Assembly: GCA_037179515.1 (NCBI GenBank)
Contig: JAXCGZ010007562.1
Location: 7,501 to 45,000, forward strand
Length of the DNA stretch: 37,500 bases
Direction: 5' to 3'
Source of the DNA: Halocaridina rubra
Taxonomy: Eukaryota > Arthropoda > Malacostraca > Decapoda > Atyidae
Below, piece after piece: positions 1 through 13,170 of this stretch (within the stretch, counting starts at the first letter, position 1; each line of letters opens with the position of its first letter). A program made the translations under genes and the position numbers. The notes below the pieces were generated by a model. That model had not been told where the DNA came from. It worked only from the letters and a program-made list of their open reading frames with translations, and made no database searches.

Positions 1-3514
<3,514 letters not shown>

Positions 3515-3601
<87 letters not shown>
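3515..3601. repeat. (TA)n microsatellite at the RTE LINE 3' end
   Basis: About 87 bp of pure TA immediately after the LINE tail (..GAGAAAAAGAAG). It may have grown from the LINE's own 3' tail, or mark the insertion of the LINE into an existing TA run. Confidence 0.97.
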
Positions 3602-3602
<1 letters not shown>

Positions 3603-4120
3603 CCAAATAAGCATATTACGAATGTGAAAACATAAGTCATTTTTACCCCGACTGGGACTTGAACCTGGGACTTATTATTACTAAGCCAAGGTGCTACCAA
3701 CTACACCACAGAGGGTCAAAGGGATACACCCCTCACAGCTTATATCTGCTATGGTAGGAATAAATGCATTCTATCTGAATGCCACTATGTTCATACTACA
3801 GTTTTCCCAACCTCACTCGTGGTTTCGTTTTCGCATTTAATTCAACTCATAATCTCATTTGGGACAAACAATAACCAAATAAGCACATTACATATGTGAA
3901 AATATGAATAATTTTTACCCCGACTGGGACTTGAACCTGGGACTTATTATTACTTAGCCAGGGAACTACTAACTACACCACAGAAGGTTAAAGGGAAACA
4001 AACATCACAGCTTATATCTGCTATGGTAGGAATGAATTCATTCAATCTGAATGCCACTATGTTCATATTACAGTTTCCCTAACCTCACTCGTGGTTTCGT
4101 TTTCTCATTTAATTCAGCTC
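3602..4120 (-). repeat. Inverted tandem copies C and D of the tRNA-like unit
   Basis: Two consecutive minus-strand copies of the unit seen at 1-412. The T-arm complement GACTGGGACTTGAACCTGG starts at 3650 and 3922, a 272-bp spacing. Units contain the same flanking text (CCTCACTCGTGGTTTCGTTT, complement of the plus-strand copy). The orientation is opposite to the copies left of the LINE. Confidence 0.75.
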
Positions 4121-4543
<423 letters not shown>

Positions 4544-4574
4544 GAGAATGAAACAAGCACAGGAAAGAAATCTG

Positions 4575-5423
4575 CCATTGATGAATCTGATTGCTTCATA
4601 TTCAACCCTATCTAGGTGATAACTATAGAAGAGGCACCCCATATGTACAAGGAGTATTTAAAACAAGGCCAAGAAACACCTTTATTGATTTTATGTAACT
4701 GTACAGAGGAAAGTAATGACAAAAACGAAAGAGAACCCTCAATTTCTTTGGATCCAGAGTTAGAAACTTGGATCATATGACTCCTCCAAGACAAGTTAGG
4801 GGCTATCTGGATTTCTAATATATTAATAGAATTAAGGGGATAAATTTCATTAGTTTCGAAGACAATAGGGCTATCAGGAAAAGGAGATAAAGATATATCT
4901 AGAAATTTGTCTTGGAGGCATTAAATTTAAATAAAGTTTGGGTGTCCCACTCAGATACTCTATGTAAATTGGAGCTGAGAGTTGAAGAAAGAGTGATATG
5001 AGACTGATAATGAGTAGCAGATGAAGCTTGTGAAGAGAAGGAAAGCAAAAATGAAGGTTAGAATTGTCGGCAAAGGTGTGGAGAAGAGAGGAGGATGGGG
5101 ACTGAAGAAGATGGTTGATGTCGGGAAAGAAGAGAGTAGGTGAAAGAAAAGAGCCCCGTGGAACACTACTGGGAGCAGGGAATGAGCCATCAACAATCAC
5201 AGATATAACATGGTCAGAAAAAATCTGGAAATCAGAGAACAGAAAGGAGTAAAGCCATAAGCAAGAAGTTTGGTCAACAGACCCTTGTGCCACAGTCTGT
5301 CAAAAGCCTTAGATATATCAAGGGCAATGACAAAGGATTCCCCATAGTTCTTCAGTGCAGACTCATGAGTAAGATAGGACAGGAGGTCACCAGTGGAACT
5401 TGCCTTGCGGAAATGTAGTGGTG
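4575..5423 (-). mobile_element. Jockey-like LINE copy 1, RT C-terminal segment
   Basis: On the minus strand this segment matches the downstream half of LINE copy 2 (20400-21270): the SFLSP..F.DINHLLQSPSSSLLH RT block, SWRSHMIQ (copy 2: SWRNHIIQ), and LDRVE.EAIR. The active site reads FADN instead of FADD. The match stops at about 4575, so roughly 500 bp of the 3' end are missing. On the right the segment ends in TGGTG at the border of the LTR element, and it resumes at 14194. ORFs are broken; it is an old copy. Confidence 0.8.
5419..5423. repeat. Left target-site duplication of the LTR element (TGGTG)
   Basis: TGGTG immediately before the LTR terminus TGTGGGG; the same 5-mer follows the other LTR at 14194-14198. 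Removing the element and one copy restores LINE sequence comparable to 20380-20440. Confidence 0.85.
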
Positions 5424-5553
5424 TGTGGGGGGGGTTTTAAGAGGATGCTAGAGTGTTGTTAAGATTCTGTTTTACTAAGGGGACTCAAAGTACCGAGCTC
5501 GGTTAAGAGCTCACAAACAGACAGGACAGATATTTGTACTTGAACACCCCATT

Positions 5554-5559
5554 TTTATT
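5554..5559 (-). promoter_or_regulatory. Candidate polyadenylation signal in the 3' LTR
   Basis: The plus-strand TTTATT reads AATAAA on the element's strand, about 130 bp before the element end. Position fits an R-region poly(A) signal; not tested. Confidence 0.4.
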
Positions 5560-6183
5560 ACCATTAGTCGGTTAAATGAAACTCAGAATTCAACTTTCTT
5601 TTAATTTTGGAAATGCAATGACATTAAAAGAATTGAATTAAATTTCTCAAATTAAATTTTATGAAATGCTGCCTCGAATCCCGGAGGAGGTGAGTATGAG
5701 TTCGTTTCCCGGCACCACGGACGTATGCCAAGACTTTGGCCTCAACTCGATGATTACCTCTGTCACACAGGCAGAGTAGAATACAGGACACTTGTTGTGC
5801 TAGATGAATTCCTTGTTGTGCTAGATGAATTCCTGTGAAGATGCCACGTAATTAATATTGAAAATAAACTTAGACCACCCAGGCGAGATGTTGCCTCTGG
5901 GCAGTCTCGGCGCCAAAAGAGAGCGTCTCCTTGTTGTGCTTCGTGACGTCATCTGTAGGAGACATTCCTAGAGCAGTAATTGGCTCTGATTTCATTTTAA
6001 GGACTATTTTAGTGGTGGTCCCTGGCAGGCAATTATAGCAGAGATGCAAGGGAGAGACAGTATTTTTAGGTGCAACAAGTGGAAGCAAATAAAATAAAAC
6101 GAGAATAATAATGAAAAGTTAGGTTACTGGTTATTCTTTTCTTAATTTTCTTGGCTCGTTACAGACAGAAAAATAGGAGCAGC

Positions 6184-6192
6184 CTTTATATT
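6184..6192 (-). promoter_or_regulatory. Candidate LTR TATA box (3' LTR copy)
   Basis: Reads AATATAAAG on the element strand, about 255 bp inside the LTR from its 5' (U3) end, a reasonable place for a core promoter. The equivalent in the 5' LTR is 13930-13938, which would drive the genomic transcript. Confidence 0.4.
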
Positions 6193-6447
6193 GGGGCTAT
6201 ACTTCTACACGTACAAGAAGAGTAAATAAGCTATTTAAAATTAGCTATAAGCAAAAATACAAATTGCAAATAATCATAATCTGCGAAAGTCAAGAAGTGG
6301 GAATTAATTTTTTTAGTTAGAAAATAACAGTTATATTAAAGGGAATTATTTTAATTTTTTTAGTTAGAAAATAACAGTTATGTTACTAATTTATTTAATA
6401 AGGCATCTAACAGCCTCTGTTGACATTGAGCGAAACACTCTGTCACA

Positions 6448-7082
6448 AAGGCCCTTTCTAGAGAATATTGATTTAGCAAAATTCTACTACAGAAGGCGAA
6501 AAAAGAACAGAGGAAGTTACGGTGACTTCAGTGTTATTATGAGGGATGAGATATCCTTCTCATGGAAAAGAACAAATGAATAATAAGAATGGGATCCACC
6601 ACTGGAACATATCATACTATTAGTAAAAGTAAACAAGTCTTGTAAACAAAACATTAAATGACATGCAAAACATAAAAGAAATGTGATCAAATTCAAATTT
6701 CAGGAAAATTAAATCACAATTAGATATCAGTGAATATCAATATTTAAGTTTATGAATGCTTCACATGCAAGAAGGCAATAATATAATATACAAAATAAAA
6801 TACAGCATACGCAAATTAAACATTTGAACCACGTCGTCATTAACATTGGCGACTGGATTTAAAACATTCAGCTATTCAGCACTAAACTAAAATGTTTCTG
6901 CCAAGTTCTGGCTTTCAAAGTCCCACAAAGGGAAATATAAAACTACGATCAAAAAATTATTCTTCATCTTTTTCGCTTTCCATTAGGAATAACGTTTGTA
7001 CGCTAAAGTAAACAAGTACAGTACAGTATTAAAGACATAAAAGATAAACATAAAAATAAACAACACATTAGAGAAGTAATCT
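6448..7082 (-). other. 3' untranslated region of the LTR element
   Basis: About 635 bp of A/T-rich sequence between the ORF stop and the 3' LTR, with no coding signal. A weak polypurine tract (AGAAAGGG on the element strand, about 6452-6459) lies four bases from the LTR edge, separated by CCTT; a longer adjoining tract would be expected. Confidence 0.55.
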
Positions 7083-10000
7083 TTACTGACTAGCCAAATT
7101 TAGGCTAACAGCACCAGCTTCCTCATTTGAGGGTAACGACCGTCGACTTAGTAGATCAGCAAGGTCATTGTCCTTGCCATGAACATGTTGGGCAGTGAAT
7201 TTGAAAAGATTCAGGTAAAGTGCCCACCTTTTCAGACGAGGATTTAGCTTGTCTGCAGTCTGTAAATATAGGAGAGGTCGGTGGTCGGTTCTCAGTGTAA
7301 AATGTTGGCCATACAGATGGACTTCAAATTTCTTTATGGCCCAATATGCAGCTAGAGCTTCCTTCTCCACGGTGGAGTAATTTCGCTCTGCAGGGCGAAG
7401 CCTGCGGCTTGCATATCGCACTGGAGCTACTTCTGCTGAGTTGTCTGATCGGGCTTGCAAGAGCACGGCACCCAGGCCTTCGTCTGAGGCGTCGGTCTGC
7501 AAGATAAATGGAAAATCAGGGTTTACCAGTTGTAATACTGGCTCACCTGCCAATGCTTCTCGGAGCTTGAAAAATGCTCTCTCCGCTTCATCTGTCCATT
7601 TGACAGGGGAGGATTTACTTTGCTTCGAGGAGGTCAGTTGCTGCAAAGGGGCAGCGATAGTATTAAAGTGTGGAATGAACCGTTGGTAGTAGCCGACACT
7701 ACCCAGGAATGATCTCAGTTGAGTGACAGTAGCAGGTTTCTCCATATCCTTAATAGCTTGTACCCTGTCATGTATAGGGGACATAACTCCTTCTCCAACC
7801 ACGTGGCCGAGATACTGCAATTGTGTGAAACCAATCTCACATTTGGAAGGCTTTAAATGAAGTCCATGCTGGTTCAGACGAGTGAGAACTCTGCGGAGGG
7901 TCTCGAGGTGCGATGACCAATCCTGAGAATGCACCAGGATGTCGTCTATAAAGCATGAAACATTGTCGAGATCCTGTAGTACTATCCTCATGAGTCTGCT
8001 GAAGCAGCCAGGGGCATTTACCATACCAAAAGGCATGACCCTGAACTGATATAGACCATATCTTGTGGAAAAAGCTGTAAGAGGCTTGGTAGTCTCGCTC
8101 AACGGGACTTGCCAAAATCCACTGGCCAGATCCAACTTGGACAGGTAACGGGCTTGGGAAAGCAACGAGAAAATATGCTCGGCGTCAGCAATGGGCTCTC
8201 CATCAAAGATGGTACGGGAGTTAAGCTTACGACAGTCAAGGCAGAACCTGTGACTGCCATCTCGCTTACGCACTGCCAGTAACGGCGAACACCAAGGCGA
8301 AATGCTCTTTTCAACTATTCCGAGGCGGACCCAAGTGTCAAGATCTTCCTTCAGCCGTAAGGACAGCTGGTGGGGAAGACCATAGGAATGCCGAAATGGC
8401 TCTGGGTCAGTCAGTCTGACATGATGCTCAAGGGTAGTGGTAATGCCTGGGAGGTCGTTGAAGACGTTCTCATAGTCCTCAAATAGCTTGTTCAGCTGTT
8501 CCCGTTGACTCGGTTGCAGTCTGGAGTTAATAATACAATTACTCACACTTTCTTTTCGGTGTGTGGGAATGGCAGGATCCTTACCATCATCAAAAGCTAA
8601 GCTTATGTCTTCAATTGCAAGGGCGGTGGCTGCGGCCAGAGGGGCTTCTTCAGAAAAACTCCACTCCCGTAAGTCTGTCTCCACTGCAAGGGTGGAGTAT
8701 TCCAATATAGGAAGTAAGGGGTGGCTATAATGGAGCACCTGTGTTGCTGCAGCCTCGGAGGTTCTGTTGATGCTTGAGGCATCTATAGGGGTTGCTGGGA
8801 GCGCCAGCGCAGGATCCCTGTGGGCCTCCGGGTCCTCACAATAAAGCTTCAGCTGGTTAATGTGGTATTTCCGGTTAATGCCATCAACATTTAGCACATA
8901 ATTGTCAGGGGTCACCCGGTGTACCACAGTGTACGGTCCTTTCCAGCGTAGCATTAGCTTGCGGGTGTCTGTTGGAAGAAGTAACAGAGCTCGATCTCCG
9001 GGTGTCAGGGCACGACGCCGCGCACGCTTGTCAAAGAGGAGCTTGGCAGTCTGCTGGTGACCCTTAATGGCTAATTGTGCAGTTTTCCATGCCTTTTTGA
9101 GGTGAGACGAAAACTTCAAAATATACTCATGAACGTCCCTATCGTCATCTTTGATGGTAGGTGAATCCCAACATTCTGCCAAGAATTCTACTGGGCCTCT
9201 GACCTTATGACCATAAATCATCTCGAAAGGCGAGTATCCAGTAGTGTCGTGGGGCGTGTCTCTGAAGGAGAAAAGTGCAGCAGGGACGTACTTGTCCCAC
9301 TGCCTAGGCATATCTATCACTAGCTTGCGCAAACATCGCTTCAATGTCCCGTTATAGCGTTTGCATGCTCCATTTGATTGGGCATGATAAACACTCGTAC
9401 GAATATGCTTCATTTCTAAAAGGTTACAGAAAGCCTCAAAGTGCCTACTTGTAAACTGACTTCCATTGTCAGAAGTGACCTGCTCAGGAAAGCCAACCCT
9501 GGAGCACATTTCAAATAGGGCTTGAGCAACTGCTTCAGTTGTGATAGAAGGCAGTGGCACTGCATCTGGGCACCTTGTTGCCAGGTCATCATATACCAGG
9601 AGGAATTGTTTCCCCGTGGACAAAGTTGGATTAATAGGACCTAGTATGTCAATAGCGACATTGGAAATTGGCTCCATTGAGAGCTTAGTTATCCCCATGG
9701 GAACTTTCGGTACCGGTGCCGTTGAGGTGGATTGACAGACAGGGCAGGAGCCTACATATCTGTCTACCTCGGTGTACATGTTTGGCCATGCAAAAGCCTT
9801 CTGGAGGACATGCCGAGTTTTTGCTTTGCCTCTGTGTCCACTCAGAGGTAAATGGTGTGCCACATACATAGCCTGGCGGCGCAACGAAGCGGGCACCACC
9901 AACTGTTTAAAGGTGTGGCCACCTTTAGTCACATGCCTACGAAGTACTCCATCTTCAAGGGCATAAGTGATCTGGCCTCCTCCTCTCACCGTGAAGGTCC

Positions 10001-11276
10001 TTCCCTCGGTGGCCTGCTGCATCCAGCGTTTGAGGCTGGGGCAGTCTTGCTGCAATTTGGCAAAGTCTGGACGGGACTTCAATGGCTCTAGAGGTGCATC
10101 ATCTGGTAAAGGAGGGGGAAACTCTCTGCGTTCCACATTACGTTTACTAACTGCGGCAGACTCAACGGAGTCAGTCAGAGAATCGTCCAAATTCTTGGCA
10201 TCGAGGCCAGGAGTTGCTGCTGAAATGGCTTCATGTGACTTCCCCCGAGGGAAGTTATAACGAGAAATGTCCTTATGGTATAGGTCGGCCTGGAAAGTAG
10301 GAACTAGGTTCAGTGCACGACCCATCAAGACAGGGTACATAAGCTCAATCATTGCCACAGCTGGGGCTTTTCCCTTGTAGTATTTACAATCCAGGTTAAT
10401 GACACAGCAGCGTCGTATTTGGGGTGTTCCTTCAGCAACCCGCACATGAACGACTTTGCTGGTAAAATCTTCATCCCTGACGAATTTCTCATCAACAAGT
10501 ATGCCATTGGCCCCTGTGTCAAGGGCTATCTCAGCTTCCACACCATTTATGGTTTCTAGGCATTTTGGGATCATTTCCAGATCATCATGTTCGATGAATT
10601 CCACATTGGCAAATTTGTGTGGTGGTTCCTCGGTATTATCCTCATTGGCCCTTTCTGGCCCTGTTTCCACAACATGGGCTGAGTGAGTGGCCAGACGGCT
10701 ATGTGGGCCGCCGCTGTGTGAGGGAGCGTGGTGGCTCTTAGAGTTTGGATGAAAACCCTGGGAAGGTGGAGCAGAGTAATGGCCTTTGCCTCTTAACTGC
10801 TGAGGCTTAGGGCTTACCGGGTCATCCTTCTTGAGTGTGGGTGCATGGCCGTAATAAGACTTAGGAGTGTGAGGAGGAGGAGCTGGACGATTGAAGTTCT
10901 GCAAGGGGCTCTTGTGCTTCCCGTTCCTGTAATCTCTATTTCCGGATAAAGGACTACTGTCTGGGATTCCCGCTCGAAGCCGAGCAAGCGCAAGCTCATG
11001 TTCACGTTGTGCTTGTGCCTCCTCCCGTTGTGCTTGTGCCTCCTCACGTTGTGCTTGTGCCTCCTCACGTTGTGCTTTTGCTTGTGCCTCCTCACGTGCT
11101 TGTGCCTCCAGCTTATTTCGGCGTTCAACCATCTTCTCATGAGCCCATTCGAAGAGCTTCTTCTCTGGGGAAAGACCGTATCTCTCACCCCTAGCAATCA
11201 TTGTGTCTAGGTAACGCTCCTCATCGAATGTTTGGATGGTTTCCATGTTTGTTTCCTGTGCCTGCCTGGTTGCCAT
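7083..11276 (-). CDS. Gag-protease-integrase-RT-RNase H polyprotein of the Gmr1-like element
   Basis: 1397 residues, uninterrupted, starting in the strong context CCACCATGG. Residues about 1-210: Gag-like N-terminus with a charged helical stretch containing heptads (AQREEAQ), then a Pro/His-rich basic region; no CCHC knuckle or obvious capsid. About 252: retropepsin motif ALDTGANG, with VLMGR downstream. About 475-515: integrase zinc finger HH..H..CPVC. Integrase core: D in IDILGPI (about 543), D in TSDNGSQF (about 602), then Lys in NGACKRYNG exactly 36 residues later, where the catalytic Glu belongs. About 777: GPY module (RWKGPYTV). About 930-1120: RT with LDLASGFWQV and active site FIDDILVHS. 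About 1262 onward: RNase H with LQTDASDEGLGAVLL, EKEAL and TDHRPL. Integrase before RT sets it apart from ordinary Ty3/Gypsy. Retropepsin would process the polyprotein in a cytoplasmic particle; whether particles form without a capsid is doubtful. Confidence 0.93.
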   Translation of the reverse strand: MATRQAQETNMETIQTFDEERYLDTMIARGERYGLSPEKKLFEWAHEKMVERRNKLEAQAREEAQAKAQREEAQAQREEAQAQREEAQAQREHELALARLRAGIPDSSPLSGNRDYRNGKHKSPLQNFNRPAPPPHTPKSYYGHAPTLKKDDPVSPKPQQLRGKGHYSAPPSQGFHPNSKSHHAPSHSGGPHSRLATHSAHVVETGPERANEDNTEEPPHKFANVEFIEHDDLEMIPKCLETINGVEAEIALDTGANGILVDEKFVRDEDFTSKVVHVRVAEGTPQIRRCCVINLDCKYYKGKAPAVAMIELMYPVLMGRALNLVPTFQADLYHKDISRYNFPRGKSHEAISAATPGLDAKNLDDSLTDSVESAAVSKRNVERREFPPPLPDDAPLEPLKSRPDFAKLQQDCPSLKRWMQQATEGRTFTVRGGGQITYALEDGVLRRHVTKGGHTFKQLVVPASLRRQAMYVAHHLPLSGHRGKAKTRHVLQKAFAWPNMYTEVDRYVGSCPVCQSTSTAPVPKVPMGITKLSMEPISNVAIDILGPINPTLSTGKQFLLVYDDLATRCPDAVPLPSITTEAVAQALFEMCSRVGFPEQVTSDNGSQFTSRHFEAFCNLLEMKHIRTSVYHAQSNGACKRYNGTLKRCLRKLVIDMPRQWDKYVPAALFSFRDTPHDTTGYSPFEMIYGHKVRGPVEFLAECWDSPTIKDDDRDVHEYILKFSSHLKKAWKTAQLAIKGHQQTAKLLFDKRARRRALTPGDRALLLLPTDTRKLMLRWKGPYTVVHRVTPDNYVLNVDGINRKYHINQLKLYCEDPEAHRDPALALPATPIDASSINRTSEAAATQVLHYSHPLLPILEYSTLAVETDLREWSFSEEAPLAAATALAIEDISLAFDDGKDPAIPTHRKESVSNCIINSRLQPSQREQLNKLFEDYENVFNDLPGITTTLEHHVRLTDPEPFRHSYGLPHQLSLRLKEDLDTWVRLGIVEKSISPWCSPLLAVRKRDGSHRFCLDCRKLNSRTIFDGEPIADAEHIFSLLSQARYLSKLDLASGFWQVPLSETTKPLTAFSTRYGLYQFRVMPFGMVNAPGCFSRLMRIVLQDLDNVSCFIDDILVHSQDWSSHLETLRRVLTRLNQHGLHLKPSKCEIGFTQLQYLGHVVGEGVMSPIHDRVQAIKDMEKPATVTQLRSFLGSVGYYQRFIPHFNTIAAPLQQLTSSKQSKSSPVKWTDEAERAFFKLREALAGEPVLQLVNPDFPFILQTDASDEGLGAVLLQARSDNSAEVAPVRYASRRLRPAERNYSTVEKEALAAYWAIKKFEVHLYGQHFTLRTDHRPLLYLQTADKLNPRLKRWALYLNLFKFTAQHVHGKDNDLADLLSRRSLPSNEEAGAVSLNLASQ
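11018..11100 (-). repeat. 21-bp coding minisatellite in the Gag-like region
   Basis: Plus-strand units of the form CCTCCTCACGTTGTGCTTGTG repeat in frame and encode AQREEAQ heptads. Perfect multiples of 3 keep the ORF open. The protein stretch is predicted to be a long charged helix or coiled coil. Confidence 0.8.
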
Positions 11277-11439
11277 GGTGGTTTCCTAAACAGTCAATAA
11301 CGAAGTGCCAAAACAACCACACAGAAAAACAAATCTCTACAATACAGTAGTAGAAAAAAAAATGAAAGAACCACACAACACCACAGTTCAAACTTGAACG
11401 TAAAAGTGATCTCAAAATCTCACCATAAAAGTGACTCAA
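11277..11439 (-). other. Leader segment next to the polyprotein start
   Basis: About 160 bp between the ATG and the first tandem array. No conserved coding or RNA motif recognised; the Kozak box abuts it. Confidence 0.4.
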
Positions 11440-12128
11440 AATTCAATCAAGTGCAACAGCAGCAAAATGTTGCAAAACAGTGCATGAAACACTGGTAATA
11501 CAGAATGGCAGTCGTGCCTGCTTAACAGCAATATGTGGCAGTACCTGCGGTTATTGTGCAAATGAAAGGAATGAGCAACACAATCAAGTGCAACAGCAAC
11601 AAAATGTTGCAAAACAGTGTATGAAACACTGGTAATACAGAATGGCAGTCGTGCCTGCTTAACAGCAATATGTGGCAGTACCTGCGGTTATTGTGCAAAT
11701 GAAAGGAATGAGCAACACAATCAAGTGCAACAGCAACAAAATGTTGCAAAACAGTGTATGAAACACTGGTAATACAGAATGGCAGTCGTGCCTGCTTAAC
11801 AGCAATATGTAGCAGTACCTGCGGTTATTGTGCAAATGAAAGGAATGAGCAACACAATCAAGTGCAACAGCAACAATATGTTGCAAAACAGTGTATGAAA
11901 CACTGGTAATAGCAGAATGGCAGTCGTGCCTGCTTAACAGCAATACGTGGCAGTACCTGCAGTTATTGTGCAAATGAAAGGAATGAGCAACACAATCAAG
12001 TGCAACAGCAACAATATGTTGCAAAACAGTGTATGAAACACTGGTAGTACAGAATGGCAGTCGTGCCTGCTTAACAGCAATACATGGCAGTACCTGCAGT
12101 TATGGTGCAAATGAATGGAATGAGTAAC
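11440..12128 (-). repeat. Tandem array of five 137-bp units in the element leader
   Basis: The marker GTCGTGCCTGCTTAAC starts at 11511, 11648, 11785, 11923 and 12060, giving periods of 137, 137, 138 and 137 bp. Units differ by few substitutions (TGTGG/TGTAG/CGTGG, CTGCGG/CTGCAG). Each holds GGCAGTACCTGC about 30 nt after the marker, with short inverted matches (TGCT/AGCA, TGCC/GGCA) that could fold. Lies in the untranslated leader; its reading frames are not conserved gene candidates. Confidence 0.92.
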
Positions 12129-12164
12129 AACGAATTTTACCGACTAGCACTCAGTGCCTGAGAG

Positions 12165-12487
12165 TACAATCAAGTACAGTATAGCAGTCGTGCCTGCGTA
12201 TGAGCGCGTATATGGCAGTACCCACAAATAAAATGTCGTAAGTAATACGAACAAGTACAGTATCGCGGTCGTGCCTGCGTATGAGCGCGTATATGGCAGT
12301 ACCTGCAAATAAAATGTCGTAAGTAATACGAACAAGTACAGTATCGCGGTCGTGCCTGCGTATGAGCGCGTATATGGCAGTACCCACAAATAAAATGTCG
12401 TAAGTAATACGAACAAGTACAGTATCGCGGTCGTGCCTGCGTATGAGCGCGTATATGGCAGTACCCACAAATAAAATGTCGTAAGTA
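12165..12487 (-). repeat. Tandem array of four 81-bp units in the element leader
   Basis: GTCGTGCCTGCGTATG starts at 12187, 12268, 12349 and 12430, exactly 81 bp apart. Units share a core with the neighbouring 137-bp array (GTCGTGCCTGC, then ATGGCAGTACC), so the two arrays probably descend from one sequence. Confidence 0.92.
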
Positions 12488-13145
12488 AAATTCTGGAGTG
12501 TTACCAAAAGGGCACAGATCCTATGCAAAATACACCAACGATAAGCTAACAGCTTACTAGGCAGCCAGATTACACATTTCTACTAGTAATGAGAAAATTT
12601 ATTTTCATGTGACAACTCAAACACATGAAAGGCTTAGCCTAGGCTCGATAAATGACACCAAAGTTTTTCTTCCAATCTATAAGCAGTCAATGCTTGAATA
12701 TAAAACACAATTATAAGCAAAAATACTTAATATGCTTTCTCCCAATTCCTAATTCCAAGGAAATATAAACAATTCCTAACAAGTATCACCCTTTAACGGA
12801 TATATAAAACACGAATGTTTTAAAACTCAATCTTATCACGCAAATAAATGAAATTTTAAATAACACGTCTTCTCGTCATGCAAAATTTCTAAAGTCTGTT
12901 ACCACATAATCTCATGTAGATTTCCTGAAATATTGTTTACCACATGGTAAACAAGACAATATTAGTTACCATAATCAATATTGAAAATAAAGAAAAATTT
13001 CTTATCCGCAACGTCTCTAGCGCGAAAATTTTCGTGTGCAGCCAAAGATTCATTCATTTCAATAATCGAGCCAATGGTAATCGGGTTTCATGTGCAATGT
13101 TAAAAAGCAAAATAAAAATAAATTTATAAAATCAGTCTGTCTGTT
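12488..13145 (-). other. Unique part of the element leader
   Basis: About 660 bp of A/T-rich sequence between the primer binding site and the 81-bp array. No gene, CCHC knuckle or capsid-like coding segment was recognised. Confidence 0.5.
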
Positions 13146-13148
13146 CGG

Positions 13149-13166
13149 GTCCCTGTTCGGGCGCCA
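13149..13166 (-). promoter_or_regulatory. Primer binding site, tRNA-Lys type
   Basis: On the element strand this reads TGGCGCCCGAACAGGGAC, complementary to the 18 nt at the 3' end of tRNA-Lys(UUU). It lies four bases (TAAT) inside the 5' LTR, the normal position for minus-strand priming, and fixes the element's orientation and 5' LTR. Confidence 0.93.
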
Positions 13167-13170
13167 ATTA

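Larger units (their letters stand above)
5424..6447 (-). repeat. 3' LTR (1024 bp)
   Basis: Matches 13171-14193 over its whole length. Differences noticed by eye: the G run and following T's at the left end (G8TTTT versus G9TT), GAGG versus GATG just after, and T/G at 6391 versus 14137. Contains a 21-bp direct duplication (5791-5832) and a second short direct repeat (about 6304 and 6352), both shared by the other LTR. Confidence 0.95.

Noticed and set aside
7441..10686. Plus-strand ORFs opposite the polyprotein
   Set aside because: Antisense shadows of the 1397-residue ORF.
11440..12487. CRISPR array
   Set aside because: Units are 81-137 bp with near-identical content throughout, no short repeat/unique spacer pattern, and sit inside a eukaryotic retrotransposon.
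11522..12528. Repetitive ORFs of 75-125 codons across the leader arrays
   Set aside because: Shadows of the 137-bp and 81-bp tandem repeats, in untranslated leader.
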